From an uncultured Fimbriimonas sp. (GTDB lineage Bacteria; Armatimonadota; Fimbriimonadia; Fimbriimonadales; Fimbriimonadaceae): a stretch of DNA of 36,681 nucleotides. The stretch is taken from NCBI GenBank assembly GCA_945952345.1, contig CAMFIS010000014.1, positions 1 to 36,681 on the forward strand, in the 5' to 3' direction. Shown in pieces: positions 22,789 through 29,233 of this stretch (the first letter of the stretch is position 1; every line of letters begins with the position of its first letter). The position numbers and the translations under genes are program-made. The notes under the pieces were generated by a model that worked only from the letters and a program-made list of their open reading frames with translations, ran no database searches and had not been told where the DNA came from.

Positions 22789-23540
22789 AGTATCTACATG
22801 CGTTAACAATGTGCCTGCTTGGGGCCATGCTTCTAGTTCTCGTCGCATGTGGCGGCGGTGGCCCGGCGTCGAATCAAATCGTCGGCCCGGTCGTCAGCGT
22901 TCGGCTCGAAGCCTTAATCGATGGAACAACGACGGTTGTCGATCCTACGAATATTTTTGTCAACGAGCATGTTCAGCTTCGATTGACGGGCGTGGATACT
23001 GGAACCGTTGGCCAGCCTCGCGTAGTCTTGCCCACAAACAATTGGTCCATGACCGGATTCCCGGGCGGATCGCTCACGGTAGCGGGACTCTTCACAGCCG
23101 ATGCTTCGCCTACCGGCAACTTCGGTTCGGTCAACGTCACCTACGATGGCAATTCCTATACGTCGCCAATTCGAGTCGTCGCTCCGGCAGCGGTCATCGC
23201 GGGTCGTGGACGGTTCACAAATGGTGCCCCCGCCATCGGCGTCGAGATCGATGCCCTGAACAGCAGCGGCACCAAAGTAGCTACCGGCTTGGTGGGTGGA
23301 GACGGAACGATTCGTATGAGCGTTCCAACCACTGCAGTGAAGTTTTCCGCCACATTCCCGAATTCCAGCTACGTCCGACAATTTGCTTACAATGGACTGA
23401 ATTACTCCACGCTCGTTGCCGGTTGTACGGCGCCTTTGCCTTCCCTCACAAACGGTGTGACGTCCAATTTGCTTACCAATGTCGTGTTCTACTCGACCTT
23501 CGATGCCTCGCCACCTCCTCCTCCGGATGGATGTAACTAA
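22785..23540 (+). CDS. Lipoprotein of unknown function, paralog 1
   Basis: A 251-residue lipoprotein with a type II signal peptide: MKYLHALTMCLLGAMLLVLV then the lipobox L-V-A-Cys22, followed by a Gly-rich tether. After about residue 125 comes a segment 'AGRGRFTNGAPAIGVEIDALNSS' that resembles a carboxypeptidase-regulatory-like beta-sandwich domain. It ends in D-A-S-P-P-P-P-P-D-G-C-N. The start overlaps the cdd stop (ATGA) with AAAGGAAA as Shine-Dalgarno. Paralogous to the next gene: same order of lipobox, an Ig-like block and the regulatory-like block ending in 'M-x-x-P-x-x-[AV]-x-x-F'. Function unknown; it would sit on the periplasmic or outer face of a membrane. Confidence 0.8.
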   Translation: MKYLHALTMCLLGAMLLVLVACGGGGPASNQIVGPVVSVRLEALIDGTTTVVDPTNIFVNEHVQLRLTGVDTGTVGQPRVVLPTNNWSMTGFPGGSLTVAGLFTADASPTGNFGSVNVTYDGNSYTSPIRVVAPAAVIAGRGRFTNGAPAIGVEIDALNSSGTKVATGLVGGDGTIRMSVPTTAVKFSATFPNSSYVRQFAYNGLNYSTLVAGCTAPLPSLTNGVTSNLLTNVVFYSTFDASPPPPPDGCN

Positions 23541-23581
23541 AAAAATACGTTTTCCTAGTACACAAACCGGGAAATTCTTGG

Positions 23582-23596
23582 CATAATAAGGCGCGA
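23582..23596 (+). promoter_or_regulatory. -10 box CATAAT eight bases before the second lipoprotein
   Basis: CATAAT at 23582-23587 precedes ATG 23596 by eight bases with no Shine-Dalgarno. It lies in the 55-bp gap after the first lipoprotein gene, so the paralog probably has its own promoter. Confidence 0.4.
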
Positions 23597-24510
23597 TGAA
23601 GCAATTGCGGATGCTTGGTGCGCTTGCGTTTGGACTTTACTTGATAGGGTGCGCAGGCAACGGAACTCCAGTGACGGGACCCGGTGGTACGGCCGACCCA
23701 TTTGTTGGTTCTCCGAAAGTGGAAATGATTTACACTGCGGGATTTTTCCCCGGTTCTGGCTTGCCAACTTTCGGCGACCCGATGAACATTCGAACGGGCG
23801 AGCAGGTTCAATTCCAGCTCGTTCGATACACCCAATCGGGTGCACGAGTGGTCGTTACCCCGGAAGGTTGGCGGGTTAGCGATACGACCCAGACTTATGG
23901 CGTTATCGCCTCGAATACCGGCATCTTCCAGGCTTCGACTCGACAATCCGATATCTCGCAGGTTGTGACGGCACGATTCAGCGATCAGGATTACTCAGTC
24001 TCCTACTCGGTCCGACCGCGTCAGATCCGCATTATTGGTTCGATCCTCAACCGAGTAACGCACCTGCCAGTTCCGAACGTGACGATGTACTTCTACGACG
24101 TCAACGGCGTGTACCTTGGCCCCGCGACGACCACCTACGATGGCAGCTTCCGAGCCGCTATGCCGTCCTCGGTCGCTCGATTCCAAATCGTGAACGATAC
24201 GCTTCCGGATACGGTCTTCCGACTGATGCGACACGACTCGACCCTGTCGGTCCAGACAACGTCCCCAGACTATCTGTTCAACCGAAACTCGTCCGGAACT
24301 CCGGTCGCCGTTTCGTTCGATCAGACCGGAATGCAGTGGCGACTCACGGGTGTCGGACAGACTTGTCTTCCGCTCCTCTCGGCTTCATCCTATGTCAACA
24401 CGGACTACTACCTGGCAAAGCCAATCCTCGTAGCTCCGTTCGGCGACGTGGACGATCTGAACAACCCGATCGATCCAGATCTGTTGGCCGAAGGCTGCAC
24501 CGTTCCTTAA
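23596..24510 (+). CDS. Lipoprotein of unknown function, paralog 2
   Basis: A 304-residue lipoprotein with the lipobox L-I-G-Cys19 after a short hydrophobic signal, then a Gly/Thr/Pro tether. The first part (residues about 40-135) resembles an Ig-like beta-sandwich (RTGEQVQFQLVRYTQSGARV, GWRVSDTTQTYGVI). A carboxypeptidase-regulatory-like segment follows at about residues 145-205 (IIGSILNRVTHLPVPNVTMY). The C-terminal 90 residues are longer than in paralog 1 and unassigned. A strong intrinsic terminator follows at 24535. Its own -10 box suggests separate expression from paralog 1. Confidence 0.8.
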   Translation: MKQLRMLGALAFGLYLIGCAGNGTPVTGPGGTADPFVGSPKVEMIYTAGFFPGSGLPTFGDPMNIRTGEQVQFQLVRYTQSGARVVVTPEGWRVSDTTQTYGVIASNTGIFQASTRQSDISQVVTARFSDQDYSVSYSVRPRQIRIIGSILNRVTHLPVPNVTMYFYDVNGVYLGPATTTYDGSFRAAMPSSVARFQIVNDTLPDTVFRLMRHDSTLSVQTTSPDYLFNRNSSGTPVAVSFDQTGMQWRLTGVGQTCLPLLSASSYVNTDYYLAKPILVAPFGDVDDLNNPIDPDLLAEGCTVP

Positions 24511-24534
24511 TCGAACCGATAAGTCCAAAGCATG

Positions 24535-24574
24535 ATACGGAATCGTACGAAACGTACGGTTCCGTATTTCTTTT
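24535..24574 (+). terminator. Intrinsic terminator after the lipoprotein pair
   Basis: A 15-base arm (ATACGGAATCGTACG, 24535-24549) pairs with 24553-24567 across an AAA loop, with one internal U-G wobble, and is followed by TTTCTTTT. This is a textbook rho-independent terminator and the only clear one in the window. Confidence 0.9.
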
Positions 24575-24597
24575 AAACCGATGGGAAAGGCGGGGAG

Positions 24598-24610
24598 TAC
24601 AATTCTTATA
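24598..24610 (+). promoter_or_regulatory. -10 box TACAAT six bases before the cyclase-like start
   Basis: TACAAT at 24598-24603 is followed by six bases and ATG 24610. There is no Shine-Dalgarno sequence. Predicts a leaderless transcript beginning at the start codon. The site lies just downstream of the terminator, as expected for a new transcription unit. Confidence 0.55.
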
Positions 24611-25875
24611 TGGGAGAAGTGCGTCAGCTAGAGCGATCCGAAGCGCGAGAAATGATGCGCGATCCCATGGTCTTGCAAGCCCTTCAGCTTGCCGACCGCT
24701 TGCGCGACGTCAAAGGCTCGGCCCTCGACTCGGACGAATACTACGCCATCTCCGAAGCGACCGGCGTCTCCGAGGAATACATCAAGTTCCTCGAACAAGA
24801 GCAAAGCACCATCTCCGGTCGAAATTTCGTCGACCGCCTTCGCACGCAATACTTTTCACTCGATAGCGATACGCGGCGATACGTGAGCTCGGGCATGCTG
24901 GGCACGGTTTTCGCTTTGCTCATGTCGATCGGTTTTAAGCTCGACTCCATCACAGGGTTCGCGCTCCAGTCTCATTACAGCGTTTTTCAGACCATCGCGA
25001 TCGTTGTGTCGTTCGGCGCGATTTACAACGCTATCGTGGCCAAATCCGCCCGATCTGCCGCGATTTCTGGGGCAATCTTTGGTGGCGTGAGTTTCATCCT
25101 CGGCAGCCTGTTCTTCATGGTCCTGCTCATCCGTGGACTCAACTTTCCGCCGCCCCTCATCTTCCCCATTGTCGCGGGATGCGCCGCAGCTGGAGCCGTG
25201 CTGAATCGCGCTTTCTCTCCGAACCGCAAACTGAGCACAACAAAGACAGACCGAAACTCGGCTCGCCAAGACTTGCTGAAGCAGCTCGTGGACCTGCAAG
25301 ATCAGCTCCGCGAGGGCCAGCAAGCCGCGACGTTCCTCAGCCTCGACGTCGTGGGTTCAACCAAAATGAAATTGGAGGCGGACCCGCTCGCCGTCGAGTT
25401 CACATTTACCGAGTACCACAAGTACGTGGAGCAGATGGCCGAGCGGTATCAGGGCCATATCCACTCCACCGCAGGCGATGGCATAACTGTTGCGTTTGAA
25501 CATCCTCAAAACGCGTTCCATGCCGCCAAACGAATTCAAACCGGCTTGGTCGAATTCAATGCTTTCCGCAACAAGATCGACCAGCCGCTACAGCTTCGAG
25601 CCGGAATCCATACCGGGCAAGTCCTCGCGCCCGAGGCGGGCAACATGGCGTCCATCAACTTCGCGTCGGTCATCGATATCGCCGCCCACCTCCAAAAGGA
25701 GTGCCCTGTCGGTGGGGTGGCGATCAGCGATGCTGCCAGTGAGACCATCGTCGGCGGGCCCGCCGGAATCGGCCACGAACGAATTACGGTTCATGGCAAC
25801 GGCGCCACGATCTGGCAACGTAAGAAGAGCCTCGACCACTTCAAATTGGGCGAACCCATCACTCAAGGCGGATAG
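24610..25875 (+). CDS. Membrane-anchored class III nucleotide cyclase-like protein
   Basis: A 421-residue protein. Residues 1-90 are a soluble N-terminal region with several short helices, followed by about four membrane helices (roughly 93-112, 123-142, 148-175 and 182-200), a short coiled coil (216-236), and a class III adenylate/guanylate cyclase domain (237-405). The two metal-binding aspartates are present (Asp246 in L-S-L-D-V-V-G-S-T and Asp290 in S-T-A-G-D-G-I-T-V-A-F). The transition-state residues appear changed: the usual N-x-A-A-R is I-D356-I-A-A-H360, so both Asn and Arg are substituted. Activity is therefore doubtful, or the substrate differs. The next gene starts ten bases later and is probably cotranscribed. 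Confidence 0.83.
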   Translation: MGEVRQLERSEAREMMRDPMVLQALQLADRLRDVKGSALDSDEYYAISEATGVSEEYIKFLEQEQSTISGRNFVDRLRTQYFSLDSDTRRYVSSGMLGTVFALLMSIGFKLDSITGFALQSHYSVFQTIAIVVSFGAIYNAIVAKSARSAAISGAIFGGVSFILGSLFFMVLLIRGLNFPPPLIFPIVAGCAAAGAVLNRAFSPNRKLSTTKTDRNSARQDLLKQLVDLQDQLREGQQAATFLSLDVVGSTKMKLEADPLAVEFTFTEYHKYVEQMAERYQGHIHSTAGDGITVAFEHPQNAFHAAKRIQTGLVEFNAFRNKIDQPLQLRAGIHTGQVLAPEAGNMASINFASVIDIAAHLQKECPVGGVAISDAASETIVGGPAGIGHERITVHGNGATIWQRKKSLDHFKLGEPITQGG

Positions 25876-25884
25876 GAGCGCGCG

Positions 25885-26676
25885 ATGTTTGGTGTAGTCC
25901 AGCGGCGATTCAAAACGCAATCCGAGTGGGACACCGTTTGGAACACGCCGGTCGATGTCCCCAACTTCGTCAAGGACCTGGGCGAACCGGGATCCCTCGA
26001 GGTTCAATCCACGTTCCATGGCGCGGTTCACTTCCTCGCGGGCTTCTTGCAGCGATACGATTTTCGCCTCTTCCGTAATGGCGGCTTACCGCTGATCGAG
26101 CGGCGCGATGGCGTCGTCATCGAAGAAATTCTCGTTCGGCTGGGTCCAAATCCGGTCCGCGGAACCTACCTCCCCATCTCGCTGAACTTGCACGTGTGCA
26201 ACGAAGGGCTGCGAGAGGTTCGAAGCCGCTATTGGCCCACGGCGGGTCGCCCGCCGGTCTCGCTCGTGTCCGGCAACATCGGGCTCGTGCAAACCATCCC
26301 CACTCACGACATCTGGAATGTGGCGACCGAAGACTCTCTCACCGAGATCACGCGAACGTTCAAGGAAGATTTGCTGCCCTATCTCGAACTGTTGGCTTCT
26401 CCCAACCATCTTAGGCGGAGAATCTTTGAGCGGACCGCCCCGATGTTCGACCACTCGACGGCAGTGGAATGGCTGCTGATGGAGTTCGGCCGCGGCGATG
26501 CCCGCGACTACATTCGGCAACTCATCGATACGGAAGACATCCCGGTACAAGACTTCTGGAAGAAGCACGACGCCTTGTCGGGCCAGCGGGCTTTTGGGTA
26601 CCTCGCAGGCGAGACAACGCACAACTTGGCCGTGATCGCTTACTCGCACGATGTGTGTAAGCGGTGGCTGTACTAG
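25885..26676 (+). CDS. Unknown cytoplasmic protein, partner of the cyclase-like gene
   Basis: A 263-residue soluble protein with no signal peptide or membrane helix. I do not recognise the family. The first half has alternating strands (YDFRLFRNGGLPLIERRDGVV, VRGTYLPISLNLHVCNEGL). The second half is helical (SLTEITRTFKEDLLPYLELL). The overall look is of the many DUF4304-like unknown proteins, but I would not assign it. A good Shine-Dalgarno (AGGAG, six bases before the ATG) and the nine-base gap place it in an operon with the cyclase-like gene, so it may be an effector or modifier in the same signalling step; that is inference. Confidence 0.7.
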   Translation: MFGVVQRRFKTQSEWDTVWNTPVDVPNFVKDLGEPGSLEVQSTFHGAVHFLAGFLQRYDFRLFRNGGLPLIERRDGVVIEEILVRLGPNPVRGTYLPISLNLHVCNEGLREVRSRYWPTAGRPPVSLVSGNIGLVQTIPTHDIWNVATEDSLTEITRTFKEDLLPYLELLASPNHLRRRIFERTAPMFDHSTAVEWLLMEFGRGDARDYIRQLIDTEDIPVQDFWKKHDALSGQRAFGYLAGETTHNLAVIAYSHDVCKRWLY

Positions 26677-26680
26677 GCGC

Positions 26681-26708
26681 CAGGATTCAGGATTCAGGAT
26701 TTAGGATT
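26681..26708. repeat. Heptanucleotide tandem repeat (CAGGATT)3 + TAGGATT
   Basis: Four seven-base units in direct tandem, three identical, beginning four bases after the stop codon of the preceding gene. Such heptamer arrays can expand and contract. Compare the degenerate heptamer array at 36242-36276. Confidence 0.8.
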
Positions 26709-26741
26709 AAGTTGAAGCGTTGCCCAAGTTCGTCAAAGGGC

Positions 26742-26845
26742 ACTAACCACGCTCCACCCCTGGGGGTGTCGGTGAGCGATGTTGGATTGTGCCTTTGTGG
26801 ATTGGGAGGACTGAGCGAACCGGTGGGGGTGGTCTTGAAGCTGGG
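26742..26845. repeat. Stem-loop plus CGGTGAG/CCGGTGG intergenic repeat, copy C
   Basis: It begins with the same CTAACCACGCTCC string as 8247, then a CACCCC/GGGGTG stem, CGGTGAG, and about 50 bases later GAGCGAACCGGTGGGGG. Same order of elements as at 9806 and 14056. Confidence 0.6.
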
Positions 26846-27146
26846 ATTTGAGCATGTTATGGATTGCCATGAGTGTTATAATGCGTTTTAGTCACGGCAT
26901 CGTAGGAAATGCGACCGTTCAAAGTAACCGGTTCCATGCTCAGACTCCCAGCTCATCCTTCGCAGTGTTCGCCTGAACATGCCAGGACTGGTTGGGTGGA
27001 GGTGGATGCACCTGCCCCGCCCACGAAGTGGCTTGCCTCTCTGTCGTAAAGTATCAGGACATTGTTTTGCGATGAGTATTTTCGTAAGCTCCCAATGGCT
27101 CATCTGTACCTAAGCGAGTTCAATGACGACCTCGCGAGGGTTCTTT
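26846..27146. other. Spacer with possible long 5' leader, no gene seen
   Basis: Beyond the repeat, this stretch has an extended -10 promoter (26874-26882) but no supported gene. The short open frames on both strands lack start signals and recognisable content. If the promoter is used, the Gly-rich exported protein at 27147 would have a leader of about 260 nt. The string GAGCATGTT at 26851-26859 and its surroundings partly recur at 27665-27700 on the other side of that gene. Confidence 0.4.
26874..26882 (+). promoter_or_regulatory. Extended -10 promoter TGTTATAAT
   Basis: A perfect TATAAT (26877-26882) with the TG of an extended -10 one base upstream. No -35 box is needed for this class. The next supported gene downstream on this strand starts at 27147. 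Confidence 0.4.
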
Positions 27147-27542
27147 ATGGTTCGAAATTATAGAAACGCAATCGCCGTAACATTTCTGGCTACGGTCGTA
27201 TTCTCAACAACAGCAACGAGCGCAAGTGCGTCATTCAGCGGCGGCGGTGGTGGTGGTGGCGGCGGTTCCACCGAGACCATCAAGATCGACAAATGCTTCT
27301 ATTCATTGATGTCGCCTGGTTCTTCGTACTGCACTCTCCTCATTAAGGCTGGAAGCACCAATAACAATGCCCACCTGTTTGCTTACAACAACTTGGGTGG
27401 ACTCATCGGAGAAGTGCAAAATGGCAGTGGCGGGCGATATGGCGGCACGGTGTTTGTTTCGTCGTTTGTTCCTTCGACGATCACAATTGTGAGCAGCACC
27501 GGCGCGAGCGCGACGACGATTCCAGGTCCGTTCGTGCCTTAA
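27147..27542 (+). CDS. Small exported Gly-rich protein, unknown
   Basis: A 131-residue protein with a signal peptide (MVRNYRNAIAVTFLATVVFS, cleavage probably near A-S-A at about residue 28) followed immediately by F-S and a run of nine or more glycines. The remaining 85 residues look like a small beta domain (STETIKIDKCFYSLMSP, TITIVSSTGASATTI) with two cysteines that could form a disulfide. I do not recognise it. Two ATGs are in frame; the one at 27147 has GAGGG six bases upstream and yields the cleaner signal peptide, so I prefer it to 27123. A polyglycine stretch just after the cleavage site is also typical of some surface or sorted proteins. Confidence 0.6.
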   Translation: MVRNYRNAIAVTFLATVVFSTTATSASASFSGGGGGGGGGSTETIKIDKCFYSLMSPGSSYCTLLIKAGSTNNNAHLFAYNNLGGLIGEVQNGSGGRYGGTVFVSSFVPSTITIVSSTGASATTIPGPFVP

Positions 27543-27553
27543 AGCCCTTTCGT

Positions 27554-27585
27554 GCTCCGCCCACGCGGTTATGCGCGGGCGGAGC
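27554..27585. repeat. Strong GC hairpin after the Gly-rich protein gene
   Basis: GCTCCGCCC (27554-27562) and GGGCGGAGC (27577-27585) form a nine-base-pair stem with a 14-base loop, 12 bases after the stop codon. There is no T-run, so it may act as an mRNA end stabiliser or rho-assisted terminator. The rest of the spacer to 27783 holds no gene that I can support. Confidence 0.5.
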
Positions 27586-27761
27586 AGATTAGTCGTGGCA
27601 TGCTCGGGCTCGCCTGCATATCCCTATAAACGAGGAACGAGTGAAGAAGCGGCAAAGTTGGGTTCGAGCATGTTCTTGATCGCTTGGCACTCACTCCTAG
27701 GTCTAAACGCTAAAAGCTCAAAGCGAACAGCTATTTTCAACAATCATTGAAACTTCGGCGG

Positions 27762-27784
27762 TACAATAGGCATAGGAACCATTG
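27762..27784 (+). promoter_or_regulatory. -10 box TACAAT and Shine-Dalgarno AGGA before mqnE
   Basis: TACAAT at 27762-27767 lies 16 bases before GTG 27784, and AGGA (27774-27777) six bases before it. So this gene likely has a very short leader with a usable ribosome site, unlike the leaderless candidates. Confidence 0.45.
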
Positions 27785-28938
27785 TGAGTATCGCGCCAGA
27801 GAAGATCGTTGGACCGGAACTGATCGACATTTACCGAAAAGTCGACGAGGGCACCCGGCTGAGCTTCGAAGACGGCATGCGGCTCTACCAGAGCAAGAAC
27901 CTGAGTGCGGTGGGCTACATGGCCAACATCGTGCGTGAGCGGCGGCATGGAGCTAAGACCTACTTCGTCGCCAACCAGCACATCAACTACACCAACATCT
28001 GCAACAAGTTCTGCAAGTTCTGCTCGTTTTACGCCAAGAAGGGCGGTCCCGCGCCGTACGAGATGTCGATCGAGGAAGTGCGCGAGCGATTGCAATGGCA
28101 CCGCGACGCGGACCTCACCGAAATTCACATGGTCGGCGGCATCAACCCTCGCCTGCCGTACCAGTACTACATGGATCTGGTCGCGGTGGTCAAAGAAGTC
28201 TTGCCCGGCGTACACGTCAAAGCGTTCACGGCGGTGGAGATCACCGAGATCGCGCGGCAAGGCGGCGTCTCGGCCGAGCGAGCCCTGGCCGATCTGATGG
28301 AAGCGGGCCTGGATTCGCTGCCGGGGGGCGGCATCGAAATCCTTTCCGACCGCGTGCATGAAGAGCTTTTCGGCCGAAAGATCGATGGCGACGAATGGAA
28401 GGAGGTCGCCCGGGCGGCCGCCAAACTTGGCCTCAAGCAGTACGCGACGATGCTGTATGGGCACATCGAGACCCTCGAAGAGCGAGTGTCACACCTGATG
28501 CAGCTACGCGAACTCCAGGACGAAACCGGCCACTTCCTCACGATGACGCCGCTTTGCTTCCACCCTGAGAAGACCGAGCTGGAGCACATCCAGAAACCGA
28601 CGGCCGAGATGGACCTGCGTGGCATCGCGGTTACGCGGCTGATGCTCGACAACTTCGAACATATCAAAAGCTTCTGGATCATGAACAGCGCCCCGGTCAC
28701 CCAGATGGCGCTTTGGTACGGCGCGGACGACGCGGACGGCTTTGTGCACGAGTACGAGATCACGTACAAAGACGGCGACTTTGGCAATAAGAAGCAGGTC
28801 CTGACCCGGTCAAACATGGTTCGGCTGATCGAAGAAGTCGACCGAATTCCGGTGGAACGCGACTCGCTGTACAACGAGATCAAGCGAGACTTCGTAGCGA
28901 AGAAGCCTCTGAGCGGCATTCCCGTTACCGCGAGTTAG
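27784..28938 (+). CDS. mqnE: Aminodeoxyfutalosine synthase (radical SAM)
   Basis: A 384-residue radical SAM enzyme. The iron-sulfur cluster motif C73-N-K-F-C77-K-F-C80 (C-x3-C-x2-C) sits in 'NYTNICNKFCKFCSFY'. The blocks H-M-V-G-G-I-N-P, L-P-G-G-G-I-E-I-L and M-L-Y-G-H-I-E are characteristic of the MqnE/MqnC family; the length and the early 'HINYTNICNKFC' favour MqnE. MqnE joins 3-[(1-carboxyvinyl)oxy]benzoate and adenosine from SAM to make aminodeoxyfutalosine in the futalosine route to menaquinone. The other pathway genes (mqnA, B, C, D) are not in this window. GTG start. Confidence 0.93.
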   Translation: MSIAPEKIVGPELIDIYRKVDEGTRLSFEDGMRLYQSKNLSAVGYMANIVRERRHGAKTYFVANQHINYTNICNKFCKFCSFYAKKGGPAPYEMSIEEVRERLQWHRDADLTEIHMVGGINPRLPYQYYMDLVAVVKEVLPGVHVKAFTAVEITEIARQGGVSAERALADLMEAGLDSLPGGGIEILSDRVHEELFGRKIDGDEWKEVARAAAKLGLKQYATMLYGHIETLEERVSHLMQLRELQDETGHFLTMTPLCFHPEKTELEHIQKPTAEMDLRGIAVTRLMLDNFEHIKSFWIMNSAPVTQMALWYGADDADGFVHEYEITYKDGDFGNKKQVLTRSNMVRLIEEVDRIPVERDSLYNEIKRDFVAKKPLSGIPVTAS

Positions 28939-28942
28939 GTCA

Positions 28943-28969
28943 TTTGGGGGCGAGGGCTTCCAGCCCTTG
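28943..28969. repeat. Dispersed palindromic repeat, copy 2 of 2 (inverted)
   Basis: GGGCTTCCAGCCCTTG and its G-rich left flank match, in inverse orientation, 13982-14009. It begins five bases after the mqnE stop. A GGCGAGACGCC palindrome follows at about 28987-28997, parallel to GGGCGAGGACGCCC in copy 1. The rest of this 295-bp spacer (to 29233) is AT-rich and holds no gene. Confidence 0.6.
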
Positions 28970-29210
28970 ATTTCTTTCTCTTACACAGGCGAGACGCCTA
29001 TGCTCCCAGAAGAGGTCTTGAACCTTCTGTAGCGCGGCATTTCTACGCCAATTTTCCTACTCCTCCGTAGCTAACGAGGCAGCGATCCGAGCAGTTGAAC
29101 ACACCTCCAGAACGACCACGAAAAATATTTTAAAAATTCTCCATAACAAATGATATTGTTCGTTCGTCTTACGAATTGAAATCCTGTCCCTAGGCTAAGA
29201 TGTGGGGGCA

Positions 29211-29228
29211 AACGAATAGTCGTTTGAT
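29211..29228. repeat. Small inverted repeat before the membrane protein start
   Basis: CAAACGA and TCGTTTG around an ATAG loop, ending five bases before GTG 29234 and 10 bases after a TAAGAT -10 candidate (29196-29201). It could be an operator or a hairpin in a short leader. Confidence 0.4.
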
Positions 29229-29233
29229 GACTA

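Noticed and set aside
26888-27103. Minus-strand 71-codon open frame in the spacer before the Gly-rich protein
   Set aside because: No start signal, Arg/His-rich translation without a domain, and low plausibility next to repeats.
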